Below, piece by piece: positions 8,744-16,983 of a stretch of DNA of 64,000 bases (its first letter is position 1; the number at the start of each line of letters is the position of its first letter). Location: assembly GCF_006516955.1 (NCBI RefSeq), contig NZ_VHLG01000020.1:1-64000 (forward strand), in the 5' to 3' direction. Made by a program: the position numbers and the translations under genes. This DNA comes from Martelella alba (GTDB lineage Bacteria > Pseudomonadota > Alphaproteobacteria > Rhizobiales > Rhizobiaceae). The notes below the pieces were generated by a model. The model ran no database searches, had not been told where the DNA came from, and saw only the letters and a list, made by a program, of their open reading frames with translations.

Positions 8744-9889
8744 TCACTGATTGGAAAAAGTCATGTAGGCGCGTTCCCCGGCGCGGAGGGCGGCCTGTTG
8801 CAGGGCATCGGCACTGACCTGTTTTGTCTGGGCCGCCAGAAGGCGCAGACGCAGCACCATGATCCGTTCCATCTCGGCGCGGGCATAGGTGTTGATCACC
8901 CAGGCCTTGGCCGGATTGGTGTTGTTTTCCATCTGGATCATGATGGCTTTGACCCGGTACGCGATGGCGGCGATCTCGGCATTGAGGTTGGCGCCATAGG
9001 CCATGGCATTGTCGCTCGACATGGAAAAATTGGCTGAAGAGGCCAGCACCGGATCGATGGTGCCGGTTGCGTCAATGCCGCCGATCAGAGCGAGATATTC
9101 ATTGTATTTCTTCGGAATGACCTGGACGTAGTGTTGCGTCTCTTTGAACGGCGGTACGCCATTATGCTTGCGGACATTGCCGGGACCGGCATTATAGGCG
9201 GCAAGGCCATGAACGACGTTGCCGTTGAACATAATCAGCATATTGCCGAGATAGTTGGCACCGCCGCGCACCTGCGCGTTCGGGTCCGTCCTATAGGCGG
9301 GATTGACGCCCATGTCAGAGGCCGTACCCGGCATGAGCTGGGTCAGACCATAGGCGCCGACCGGCGATGTGACATGGGCGTTAAAGCGGCTTTCCTGCCA
9401 GATCAGCGCTTGCAGCAGCGCGCGCCACTGTGCCTGTGACAGGCCGGCCGCACTGACCCCTGCATTGCCATAGGTCGCCTTGGCACCGGCAATGATCACA
9501 TCTTCGACTGTCGGGGCAGCATCGCCGAAGGTCTGTGCGGCGGCTGGGTTGGTGTCGTCCGGATTATAGAGCTGGCTGACGGCCGCCTTGTCCTCGCCGG
9601 CGCCTTTTTCCAGCGTGTCTATCGTCTTTTCGGTACTCTCTGCCGGTACGCTTCCGGCATCGATCAGCCGGTCCAGTTCCTTGATGATATCGGCGTCGAG
9701 ATCGAGCAACTGACCGGCGCGGGAGCGCTTCTGGTCCTGTGTCGTCAGGTCCGCGTTCAAGGCGTCGAGGATATCGCTTTCCTGGTTTACAAGGGCTCTG
9801 TCGAACACGGGTATACCGGCGGCCAGAGCATTACCGGTCCCGGTCATCAGCAGCATGGCGACAGCCGCGATTTTTCGTTTATGGCGCAT
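8744..9889 (-). CDS. Lytic transglycosylase embedded in a VirB5-like protein
   Basis: This 381-residue secreted protein has a signal peptide ending at NALA. The mature start AGIPVFDRALV is typical of VirB5/TrbJ proteins. A central SLT domain follows, with catalytic Glu in QESRFNAH (about residue 166), PVGAYGLTQLMPGTA and AAYNAGPGNV. A helical C-terminus ends in GERAYMTFSNQ, matching the neighbouring VirB5. The protein therefore looks like a peptidoglycan-cleaving domain set within a VirB5-type scaffold. I chose the ATG at 9889, which overlaps the lipoprotein stop; upstream codons lie inside other genes. A separate VirB1-like enzyme is encoded at 13144-13818. Confidence 0.85.
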   Translation of the reverse strand: MRHKRKIAAVAMLLMTGTGNALAAGIPVFDRALVNQESDILDALNADLTTQDQKRSRAGQLLDLDADIIKELDRLIDAGSVPAESTEKTIDTLEKGAGEDKAAVSQLYNPDDTNPAAAQTFGDAAPTVEDVIIAGAKATYGNAGVSAAGLSQAQWRALLQALIWQESRFNAHVTSPVGAYGLTQLMPGTASDMGVNPAYRTDPNAQVRGGANYLGNMLIMFNGNVVHGLAAYNAGPGNVRKHNGVPPFKETQHYVQVIPKKYNEYLALIGGIDATGTIDPVLASSANFSMSSDNAMAYGANLNAEIAAIAYRVKAIMIQMENNTNPAKAWVINTYARAEMERIMVLRLRLLAAQTKQVSADALQQAALRAGERAYMTFSNQ

Positions 9890-10029
9890 CACTGCCCCCA
9901 CAGTTCCGGCAGTAGCGTGAAAGTGCAGCTTGCCTTGCCGTGCCGGAAGCAGTCGGAGCTTGCCGGATTGGTCGTGGCACAGGCAGAGACGGAAAGAACA
10001 AGGATCAGAAGAGAGATCAGCCGGATCAT
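9889..10029 (-). CDS. Small lipoprotein, VirB7 or entry-exclusion type
   Basis: This 46-residue protein starts MIRLISLLILVLSVSACATT. The lipobox SAC places the lipid on Cys17, followed by a short tail with two more Cys. Such lipoproteins after virB4 act either as VirB7, stabilising VirB9 in the outer membrane, or as entry-exclusion proteins; the sequence alone does not decide. It overlaps virB4 (4 bp) and the transglycosylase gene (TGATG). Confidence 0.8.
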   Translation of the reverse strand: MIRLISLLILVLSVSACATTNPASSDCFRHGKASCTFTLLPELWGQ

Positions 10030-12461
10030 GCAACATCCTCCTGGCTGGTGTTTGACTTGAGACGGCGGGAAAGAGCCGCGCGGCCGGCCGGGCCGCCGCC
10101 GAGGATTTTGAGGTCTTCGCCGAGGGCCGAGAGATCGACATTCAGCATCACCGAAGCTGCCTGATTGCGGACAAGGGCGAGGCGGGCATTGCCGTTTCCG
10201 TTCAGCAGGTTCGAGAGTTCCTGTTGGTTCAGATCGAGCGCCGCATAGTGTTCCGGCCTGGCATTGGCATTCGGAATGAGAATCTGGTTCGAGATCGCCT
10301 GAAGCATGGAAAGCCCTGCCCGGCTCTGTTCCAGCTGGGAGGGAAACTGTGTGACCATCAGCACCACGGCATTGAGCTTGCGCGCGGTCACTAGCCAGTT
10401 CTGAAGCTTTTCGGCGAAATAGTCGGTCGCCAGTGCCTTCCACACCTCGTCAATTATAATCACTGTTGGCCGGCGATCCTGCAACTTGCGCTCCAGGCGC
10501 TGGAACAGATAGCCGAGAATGGCTGTGCGTTCCTTGTCCTGCCCGGAATCAAGAAGTGCTGTCAGATCGAAGCCCATGACGGGCTCATCAAGCGCGAAAC
10601 TGTCTGTCTTGTTATCACCGAAAACCCAGCCGAAACGGCCGCCCGTTGTCCATTCGCGCACACGGCTTTCCAGATCGCCGTCATCATCGACATGGCGGAA
10701 GGAGCCAACCAGATGTTCAAAGGTGCGCAGGTGTTCAGGCAGGCTGGCATTTTCGGCAACAGCATCATGGATGGCCTGGATCTGGACCGGCGAAAACGGG
10801 TGGTCCGGCCGGTTCAGAAGCGCTGACAGCCAGTCACCAAGCCACATCTGGCCGATGGCATCGGTCTCGGCAAAGAGCGGGTTGAGGCCGGTCGGCCTGT
10901 CTGCCGTTATCGTGGAATAGGTTCCGCCCAGCGCCTCGATCTGGACTTCCAGCCCGCGCCGGTAGTCAAAGGCAAAGACCCGCGCATTGACGCGGGCAAG
11001 CTGGGCGGCGAGAAAGGCGACCAGCAGCGACTTGCCGCCACCGGTCGGCCCGAAGACAAGCCCGTGTCCGGCTGGCGGTTCGGCATCGGGCTTTCCTTCC
11101 GGATGAAACGAGAACTGAAAGCCGCTCCGGCCTGGCGTTGGAAAGATGCTGACGGGCGTTTGCCATGGCAGGCTCGCCCCGGCAAGGCCGGCCGGGGTCC
11201 GGTGCAGCGAGGCCATGCAGGCAAAGGCGCGATTGCTGATCAGCCCGGTTCTTGCACGATAGGTGGCGTTGCCAGGCCATTGGGCAAAATAGTGGCTCTG
11301 CCCGGAAAAGGCCTCGGTCACGATTTTCGTACCGCCTTCCTGGCTGATCTGGGAAAGTTCCGCCGAGGCGTTTTCGAGGTCTGTCTCATTGTCGGCATAG
11401 ACCGCGACCGTCATGTGATGGGTTCCGAACGTCTCAATCCCGCTTGCCAGCCGGTCAAGGCCGACACCAAGGGTCTCGCTTTCGGTGCGTGCGGCATCGC
11501 CAAGCCCGCTGCGCTGACGCATGGTGCGCTGGAATCGTTCGGTAACAATGTCCTCGGAGGCCGGTACGAATGAATGGGTGACGACCAGATCGGCGGGTAG
11601 ATTCAGCTCATCGAACATTCCGGCATTCGCCTGTCGCGGATAGGTCTTGACCGCAAAGATCCGCCCGAGCCGGTTCGGGACCGATCCGCCTGAGATAATG
11701 ACCTTCGTGCCCCGGAAGGTCGGACGATAATTGGCGACACTGCGCGACAGGACGGCGATTTCCGGGCTCGGCCAGGCTACGGTTTCTGTACCCGTGCCGA
11801 TGGCTTCGAGAAAGCCGACCAGCTCGCCGCTTTCACCGGTCAGAACCCGGCCATTCATCCCGGCCGTTGCCGACAGCACAATCCGCATGAGGTCATTGAG
11901 TGTCTGGATGCGGTCGCCCCTGTCATCAGTATAATGCGACCAGCCTGTTTCGCCATTGCCGGACAGCGCCGCACGGATGCGCTCGAAGCCCTGCAGTGTC
12001 TGTTGCAGCTTTTTGGGGCGGTTCAATATGGTGATCGTCAACGTAATATCGCGCAGGTGACGGTTTTGGAGATGCCGGCGCCATGTGCGATCGATATCCT
12101 GCGCGAAGCCAGTTTGGGTGACTTCAGCGAGTTCCGGTTTGAAGGGTTTGCTGATCTTGTGGACATAGAAGCTGTGTCCGGTACCCGCATGCGCGATGAT
12201 CTCGGCAATCCGGTTCTTCAGACCATCAATGTTCTCATCCGTTGCCGTGAGTGCATTCAGGCCGTCCACCCGAATGCACTGCATCAGCTCACCGCCGCGT
12301 GTCAGAACGGTTCGATCATCATCCTGAAGGGTGACGAAGGGCAGATCATCCTCGAACTGCAATTCATGTTTCATGGCACGCGGATAGATCCGTTTGCCAT
12401 TGGTGGAATTGAACAGCCTCTTGAAACCCTGCGAAAATTCCTTTCGGCTTTTACGGCTCAT
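10026..12461 (-). CDS. virB4: VirB4/CagE-family ATPase
   Basis: This is the largest T4SS ATPase (811 residues), required for pilus biogenesis and docked at the inner-membrane complex. It has an N-terminal CagE domain, Walker A GPTGGGKS (about residue 470) and Walker B TVIIIDEVWKAL (about 665). I chose the ATG at 12461 (MSRKSRKEFSQ) because a GGGGGGAT ribosome site lies eight bases upstream. It overlaps virB3 by about 11 bp and the lipoprotein gene by 4 bp. Confidence 0.95.
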   Translation of the reverse strand: MSRKSRKEFSQGFKRLFNSTNGKRIYPRAMKHELQFEDDLPFVTLQDDDRTVLTRGGELMQCIRVDGLNALTATDENIDGLKNRIAEIIAHAGTGHSFYVHKISKPFKPELAEVTQTGFAQDIDRTWRRHLQNRHLRDITLTITILNRPKKLQQTLQGFERIRAALSGNGETGWSHYTDDRGDRIQTLNDLMRIVLSATAGMNGRVLTGESGELVGFLEAIGTGTETVAWPSPEIAVLSRSVANYRPTFRGTKVIISGGSVPNRLGRIFAVKTYPRQANAGMFDELNLPADLVVTHSFVPASEDIVTERFQRTMRQRSGLGDAARTESETLGVGLDRLASGIETFGTHHMTVAVYADNETDLENASAELSQISQEGGTKIVTEAFSGQSHYFAQWPGNATYRARTGLISNRAFACMASLHRTPAGLAGASLPWQTPVSIFPTPGRSGFQFSFHPEGKPDAEPPAGHGLVFGPTGGGKSLLVAFLAAQLARVNARVFAFDYRRGLEVQIEALGGTYSTITADRPTGLNPLFAETDAIGQMWLGDWLSALLNRPDHPFSPVQIQAIHDAVAENASLPEHLRTFEHLVGSFRHVDDDGDLESRVREWTTGGRFGWVFGDNKTDSFALDEPVMGFDLTALLDSGQDKERTAILGYLFQRLERKLQDRRPTVIIIDEVWKALATDYFAEKLQNWLVTARKLNAVVLMVTQFPSQLEQSRAGLSMLQAISNQILIPNANARPEHYAALDLNQQELSNLLNGNGNARLALVRNQAASVMLNVDLSALGEDLKILGGGPAGRAALSRRLKSNTSQEDVA

Positions 12462-12732
12462 AGGAATATCCCCCCCAGATCCTGCGATTGCGGCAGACGC
12501 CAAAGTTCCGCGTCGTGACGGAAATGACGGTAAAAAAGTGCGGATCCCACTGGGTCAGGCCGTAGAGAACGGCGTAGCCTGGGATTGCGAAGGCGAGGCT
12601 CAGAAAGCTCTCGCTCCACATGAAGGCCAGCAGGCTTGTGACCATCAGCACGGCGAAGGCACCGGTCGGCAAGCCGAACACCTTTGTCGGCCGCAGCAGG
12701 CCGGTGTAAATTGTTTCGGTTTGAAGCGTCAT
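12451..12732 (-). CDS. virB3: VirB3 inner-membrane protein
   Basis: This 93-residue protein has two closely spaced hydrophobic segments (TGAFAVLMVTSLLAFMW and LAFAIPGYAVLYGL) and the family ending with aromatic and Arg residues (NRRIWGGYSYEP). The start MTLQTETIYTGLLRPTK fits VirB3. It directly precedes virB4, the standard VirB2-B3-B4 order. Confidence 0.9.
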   Translation of the reverse strand: MTLQTETIYTGLLRPTKVFGLPTGAFAVLMVTSLLAFMWSESFLSLAFAIPGYAVLYGLTQWDPHFFTVISVTTRNFGVCRNRRIWGGYSYEP

Positions 12733-12757
12733 GGTGCCCCCTTTGTCGTGGTTCAGA

Positions 12758-13063
12758 TCAGGAACTACTGCCCCAGAGGCTGTTGACGACGGTCGGAGCG
12801 GCGCCGACAAAGACGATGGCGACGACGATCCACATGGCCTGGCGGAAATCGATCACGCCGAAAAACCAGCTGATGAATACGCCCACAAGCGCCAGCGTGG
12901 CGGCGGTCTTGCCGAGCGTTCCGGTCAGGGCATCTACGAGCGACTGAAGAAAGTTCTGGATCGCATTTGTATTGACCGACTGGGCGAAGGCGGGTTCGCT
13001 GAAGATGAGCAGCGCCAGAAGAGCAGCACCCAGGATGCAGATTGCCCTAATAAGTAGATTCAT
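12758..13063 (-). CDS. virB2: VirB2-like major pilin
   Basis: This 101-residue pilin precursor has a long signal sequence (MNLLIRAICILGAALLALLI, ending at FAQS) and two hydrophobic helices separated by a short loop (GKTAATLALVGVFISWFFG and AMWIVVAIVFVGAAPTVV), as in VirB2/TrbC. I chose the internal ATG at 13063; the frame opens further upstream but those residues do not resemble a pilin. It lies between the VirB1-like enzyme and virB3. Confidence 0.9.
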   Translation of the reverse strand: MNLLIRAICILGAALLALLIFSEPAFAQSVNTNAIQNFLQSLVDALTGTLGKTAATLALVGVFISWFFGVIDFRQAMWIVVAIVFVGAAPTVVNSLWGSSS

Positions 13064-13143
13064 ATTATGTATACTAAATTTAAGATTGTGTTTGGAGGCG
13101 TGCGAAAACGGCACTGTGTCGAAAGCGGTGACAGCGGTCATGC

Positions 13144-13818
13144 TTATTTCCTGTCTGTGGTTTCAGAAGTTTTGAGACGGTGATAGATGGCCATGACCTT
13201 GCGGACGTGGCCTTGTGTTTCCGTATAGGGCGGAATTCCGCCATGCTGGGTGACCGCATCGGGTCCGGCATTATAGGCCGCCAGCGCCAGCTCCTTGGAG
13301 CCGAAGCGATCAAGCTGCATCAGCAGATAACGGGCCGAGCCGTCGAGGTTCTGTTTGGGATCATGGGGATCAACACCAAGATGGGCCGCCGTTTCCGGCA
13401 TCAGTTGGCCGAGGCCAATGGCACCCACGTGACTGATGCTCGATTGCCGGTAATTGCTTTCAATAGCAATATTGGCAGAAAACAAAGCCATCCAGTCGGT
13501 CACTGACAGGCCCGTCTTGCGCAAACCGGTGTTTCCGGCATAGCGCAACGCCGTTTCTTCAATTGCGGTCTGAACGTCTGCCGTCGGGATAGACGTTTTG
13601 ATCGTGACGGATTGTTCCGGCGCTTGCGTTTCCACCTTTGCCTGAAGCTTTGAGCACAGTGGCACGCCGCCAGGACCGTAGCTGAAAGAAAACGCCCCCT
13701 GCCCTTGTGCGCAGGCGTGAGATGTGCGAACCCCGCCAGGACCGTAGTTAAATGCAAAGTCGGCAGCGATAGCTGGGACGCCAGCTGAAACGGCCAGCAC
13801 CAGACCAGCAAGGGTCAG
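13144..13818 (-). CDS. virB1: VirB1-like lytic transglycosylase (start uncertain)
   Basis: The secreted SLT-domain enzyme opens the peptidoglycan for the channel. Catalytic Glu lies in NIAIESNYRQS, followed by VGAIGLGQLMPETA and AAYNAGPDAV. The mature N-terminus has two copies of a FxYGPGGV motif, each followed by a Cys. The start is unclear: a signal peptide (LTLAGLVLAVSAGVPAIAAD) begins at CTG 13818, a GTG lies at 13800, and no ATG is close. The frame stays open to 14211, but that part overlaps another gene and does not look like protein. I give the CTG position as the outer limit. Confidence 0.75.
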   Translation of the reverse strand: MTLAGLVLAVSAGVPAIAADFAFNYGPGGVRTSHACAQGQGAFSFSYGPGGVPLCSKLQAKVETQAPEQSVTIKTSIPTADVQTAIEETALRYAGNTGLRKTGLSVTDWMALFSANIAIESNYRQSSISHVGAIGLGQLMPETAAHLGVDPHDPKQNLDGSARYLLMQLDRFGSKELALAAYNAGPDAVTQHGGIPPYTETQGHVRKVMAIYHRLKTSETTDRK

Positions 13819-14180
13819 TCGGTATTGATTTCCTCTACGGGGGGCAAGGGGACGGGCAGGATGGTCTCGCCCGGCATCATTTCCCGATAATAGCGAAACA
13901 GCGCGGCGAAGGTCCTGAAGTAGCGAATTTCTGCAGTGTGGTAGACGACGACACGATAGATTGTCGGGTCGTCCGGCAACCGAACATGGGCCCGCCAAGC
14001 GAGTTTCGCGTTCAAGAGGACAGTTTCGACTTCCAGTCTTCCGCTTTTCCGTCTGATGAGATGCCTGATGGCAAAGGTATTGGCTGGTTGGACGACAACA
14101 CGGGTTGTGGACACGCCACCTCCATAAAGCATGAGCGACACGTCCGAAGCATTTGCTTCGGATCGAGCCGTGTTTTTCAT
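13815..14180 (-). CDS. Hypothetical protein at the head of the T4SS operon
   Basis: This 121-residue, Arg-rich protein lacks a signal peptide and ends VPLPPVEEINTD. No family is recognised. It is the first gene of the minus-strand virB operon, and its stop overlaps the presumed start region of the VirB1-like gene. Cytoplasmic location and first position would allow a regulatory role, but there is no motif to support one. The competing frame on the same strand (13819-14211) looks less protein-like. Confidence 0.55.
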   Translation of the reverse strand: MKNTARSEANASDVSLMLYGGGVSTTRVVVQPANTFAIRHLIRRKSGRLEVETVLLNAKLAWRAHVRLPDDPTIYRVVVYHTAEIRYFRTFAALFRYYREMMPGETILPVPLPPVEEINTD

Positions 14181-14384
14181 GTTCTAAGAAATATATCAAT
14201 ACACCGGTCATTTTTATGCTTTGAGCACTAAGTCATAAAATGATCAATATTGAGTATATGATAATAATTACAAAATATTAATTAAATTTCAAGATGTATT
14301 GCTAGAAGAGTCCGCAATTGATTCTTGCGGCGTTCCAATGCAGCGAGCTCCCGCTACATTCGAAATTTTCCAAAGAGGTGCGAT

Positions 14385-14969
14385 GTGAAGGGATCCGACA
14401 AGACGATTGGACGATGGCTATCGCTCATGGCCGCATCATTTGCGGCTGCTTTTGCTGTCCAAACGCCGGCCTTTGCTGAAGGGGACTACGACCTCGACTG
14501 CGCCGTGATCCTGTGCCTGGCGGGTGGTTTCCCGGAGGGCTGCGATAAGGCGTACGTTTATATGCTGGATCGGATCACCCACATTCCCCCAAAGCCGCCA
14601 TTCGGGTTCTGTGCCATGTCTGATGGTTCCGAATATACCGACTATACTGCGCCCCATAGGCGCTTGCGCAGTGAGGACGAAGACGGCTGGTACTGCCCGG
14701 ACGGACTGAAGCTTCACCACGAGGTCACCCGTGATGACAATGGCAGGCGCCAGGTTGAGGCCTTCTGCTACGAAAGCGTTTCATATCGATGGAAAGGCTA
14801 CGGCGAAGACCGCCGCAAGGTCCCTGTCTACAGGAACAGGCAGGCGGCAACGCCGCTGGATCTCGAGATGCAGATCACCATCGCGCCGGGAACGGCTGAT
14901 GAGTACCGGTCATCTGTGTTTCGCATCAATACCGGCACGGGTTTCAGGGTAGAGTTGTCCGACGAATGA
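14385..14969 (+). CDS. TrbM-like secreted conjugal transfer protein
   Basis: This 194-residue protein is transcribed divergently from the virB operon. I chose the GTG at 14385, which has an AGAGGT ribosome site five bases upstream and gives a signal peptide (VKGSDKTIGRW, a hydrophobic stretch, then PAFA). The mature part begins with a Cys pattern (DCAVILCLAGGFPEGC, then GFC) like that of TrbM/KikA proteins, which assist pilus assembly in IncP-type transfer. The C-terminal half is longer and unlike TrbM, so the family assignment is moderate. Confidence 0.6.
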   Translation: MKGSDKTIGRWLSLMAASFAAAFAVQTPAFAEGDYDLDCAVILCLAGGFPEGCDKAYVYMLDRITHIPPKPPFGFCAMSDGSEYTDYTAPHRRLRSEDEDGWYCPDGLKLHHEVTRDDNGRRQVEAFCYESVSYRWKGYGEDRRKVPVYRNRQAATPLDLEMQITIAPGTADEYRSSVFRINTGTGFRVELSDE

Positions 14970-15059
14970 GGGTGGCAGGGCTTCGATGACGCCCTGTCCG
15001 TCTGAAGGCCCGCCGATTCCGATATGGGACAAAACTTGATGATATAAACAGAGGGCACG

Positions 15060-15136
15060 AAAAAAGCCCGTCAGCTACCAACTGAACGGGCTTTTTTGGA
15101 CGAAACCAAATTCTGATTTGGAACCACCAAAGCTTG
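15060..15136 (-). ncRNA. Probable repABC-type antisense RNA (ctRNA) upstream of repC
   Basis: On the minus strand, TTGCAG (15171-15166), a 17-bp spacer and TAATTT (15148-15143) form a good sigma-70 promoter. A transcript from about 15136 would contain two short inverted repeats (CCAAATTCTGATTTGG and ACCAAGCTTTGGT) and end at a perfect 12-bp terminator stem with a U-run (15098-15061), giving about 75 nt. In repABC plasmids an antisense RNA of this size, encoded just upstream of repC, represses RepC. Position, promoter and terminator all fit; transcription itself is inferred. Confidence 0.6.
15061..15098 (-). terminator. Intrinsic terminator, symmetrical
   Basis: AAAAAAGCCCGT (15061-15072) is an exact inverted repeat of ACGGGCTTTTTT (15087-15098) around a 14-base loop. 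It has an A-run on one side and a T-run on the other, so it can stop transcription in both directions. On the minus strand it would end the antisense RNA; on the plus strand it would act in the repC leader or end the TrbM-like gene. Confidence 0.85.
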
Positions 15137-15243
15137 GTTTCCAAATTAGTCTGATCACCACCGGCCTGCAAGAGATATTCTTGCCGGAGCGTGATATATT
15201 TGGATTCTGTCCGCCCTCCTCTTGAACTGAGGGGGAGTTAATA

Positions 15244-15888
15244 ATGAATAGCAGCCAGGGGCGGAATCCCACCGGGTGGCGAAAGCAGACAATCGCGCGG
15301 TTGCAGTATGCACAAATGGCTAAGGCGGCCGCGTTCGGACGGCATAGCCGCGCTGAAATCCGGCACCTGCTCAACCGGATCCGTCCGGCGCTCGGGCTCG
15401 GTACGACGCAAACCTTCCTGCTCAACATTCTTTTTGATGCGACCTATGAGCAGGACTGGCAGGTGGGCAGAGCGCCGATTGTCTGGCCGTCCAATGAAAC
15501 GCTGGCGCGCCAACTCAGCATCAGTGTCAACGCCACCCGCGATGCGCTGCGCTTTCTCGCCGACGAAGGCCTGATCGCCTATCAGAACAGCGCCAATTGC
15601 CGGCGTGCTGGACAGCGCGATAGAAACGGCAGGATCATTTATGCCTATGGCATCAACCTTGCCCTTCTAGAAGCCCGCTATGATGAACTGAAGGCGCAGG
15701 CCGATCATCACGACGATGAGACAGCGCGGCGCCGGGTTCTGCGCAACGATATCACGTCGCTGCGCCGGACGATCGAGGCAACGATTGAGATGGCTCGTGA
15801 CCGGGTCCCGGCCGAACGGCTGAAGACGTTTGAGCGCCAGCTTGGTCTGATCGGTCCTGCCTGGGACGGATCGGCCGGGCCAGCATAA
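15244..15888 (+). CDS. repC: RepC-like replication initiator, short version
   Basis: The 214-residue product matches the N-terminal winged-helix half of RepC, the initiator of repABC plasmids: GRHSRAEIRHLLNRIRP, PIVWPSNETLARQLS, FLADEGLIAYQNS and GRIIYAYGINLALL. Full RepC is about 400 residues, so the C-terminal half is absent; other frames after the stop do not restore it before the IS remnant at 16022. RepA and RepB are also absent here. It is either a decayed plasmid initiator or a short RepC-related protein. The antisense RNA upstream supports descent from a true repC. Confidence 0.8.
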   Translation: MNSSQGRNPTGWRKQTIARLQYAQMAKAAAFGRHSRAEIRHLLNRIRPALGLGTTQTFLLNILFDATYEQDWQVGRAPIVWPSNETLARQLSISVNATRDALRFLADEGLIAYQNSANCRRAGQRDRNGRIIYAYGINLALLEARYDELKAQADHHDDETARRRVLRNDITSLRRTIEATIEMARDRVPAERLKTFERQLGLIGPAWDGSAGPA

Positions 15889-15926
15889 CCCTGCTCAGCC
15901 GCGTCTATAGCGCGTTGAGCCACCTA

Positions 15927-15960
15927 TGGGTGGGGATAACCAGTGGGTGGGGATAACCAG
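15927..15960 (+). repeat. Tandem 17-bp direct repeat downstream of repC
   Basis: TGGGTGGGGATAACCAG occurs twice back to back without mismatch (15927-15943 and 15944-15960). It lies between the repC-like gene and the IS5 remnant. Two copies are few for an iteron array, but position after a replication gene makes an origin-associated role possible. It could equally be a replication-slippage duplication. Confidence 0.8.
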
Positions 15961-15989
15961 GCTTGAATTTATGCAATTGCCAGCAAAAA

Positions 15990-16007
15990 CCGACACCATG
16001 GTGTCGG
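15990..16007. repeat. Perfect 18-bp palindrome
   Basis: CCGACACCATGGTGTCGG is its own reverse complement over 18 bp. It lies 30 bp after the tandem repeat and just before the IS5-family remnant. It could be a protein-binding site of the former replicon or part of the IS end; neither can be decided here. Confidence 0.75.
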
Positions 16008-16021
16008 CCAACCGACGGCTA

Positions 16022-16817
16022 TTACAACCTACAACGCATCCTGATACTGTAGGCGGTAGCCTCATAATGCTTAAGCCAGATGCGTGCTGAGAAGAGCTTT
16101 ATGGCTGCAAGGTAGTTGTCAGCACGCTTGTCGTGGCGCGTAGCGATGCATCGCGCTTCTTTGAGGCGATTGAAAAAGCGTTCCACCAGATTTCGGTAAC
16201 GGTAGAGAAACCGGCTGAAAGCAAAGGTCTTTCTCCGGTTCCGTTTGGTCGGAATGTTTGCGAAGGCCTTATGTCTCGCTGCTGCATCCCGGATTGCATC
16301 GGTATCGTAGCCGCGATCGGCAAGAAGTGTTATGCCCGCGTGGAGTTAGGTCAGCAGCCCCTCGGCGTAGCTGCAATCGGCGTGCTGACCTTCTGACAGA
16401 CACAGGTCTATTGGTAGCCCGTCGGCATCGACAACGGCATGGATTTTTGTCGTCAGGCCACCTCTGGAACGTCCCATGCTTCGATTGGAGCCCCCTTTTT
16501 ACCGGTGGCACCATGCTGGTGGACGTGGACACAAGAGGAGTCGATCATCTGGATATCGCCGTCAAAGGCAGCGGAAATGGAAGCAAGAAGCCGGTCCCAG
16601 ACGCCCGCCTTCCGCCAGCGGACAAACCGGTTATAGCAGGTGGTGTATGGCCCATAACGCTCCGGCACATCGGCCCAAGGACTGCCGGTGCGAAAGCGCC
16701 ACAGGATGCCTTGATGATCCGACGATCGTTGACCCTCGGCACGCCGCGGCTGTTGTTGGGAAGAAGCGGCTCGATAACCGCCCACTCGAAATCCGTCAGA
16801 TCAAAACGTCGTCTCAT
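16022..16817 (-). pseudogene. IS5-family (IS427-like) transposase remnant
   Basis: The minus strand encodes, in pieces, a DDE transposase starting MRRRFDLTDFEWAVIEPLLP. After NDRRIIK one base is lost and the protein continues in another frame (ILWRFRTGSPWADVPERYG). A second frame change occurs at an AAAAAGGGGG run (this one could be the programmed frameshift of the group). A TAA interrupts the last part before HAGITLLADRGYD. The end RNLVERFFNRLKEARCIATR is preserved. The first break and the nonsense codon make it inactive. It separates the repC region from the luxI operon. Confidence 0.85.
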
Positions 16818-16983
16818 CAAGGGCTCCTTTCGGGAAACCATTGAATCAAAACGAATACTCGTCGTGAACCCATCAATTTATGAGTTTACGCCATAGTGCA
16901 GGTGTCCCGTTAGGCCCACAAAATGGTCGAGACCGTTGCGGTGGCGAAACGCTGCCCACCGCCGCAACGAACGATGCATTTTT

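Noticed and set aside
13819-14211. N-terminal extension of the VirB1-like gene to an ATG at 14211
   Set aside because: The added residues are rich in Arg, Cys and Pro without structure and overlap a more protein-like gene (13815-14180); the signal peptide begins only near 13818.
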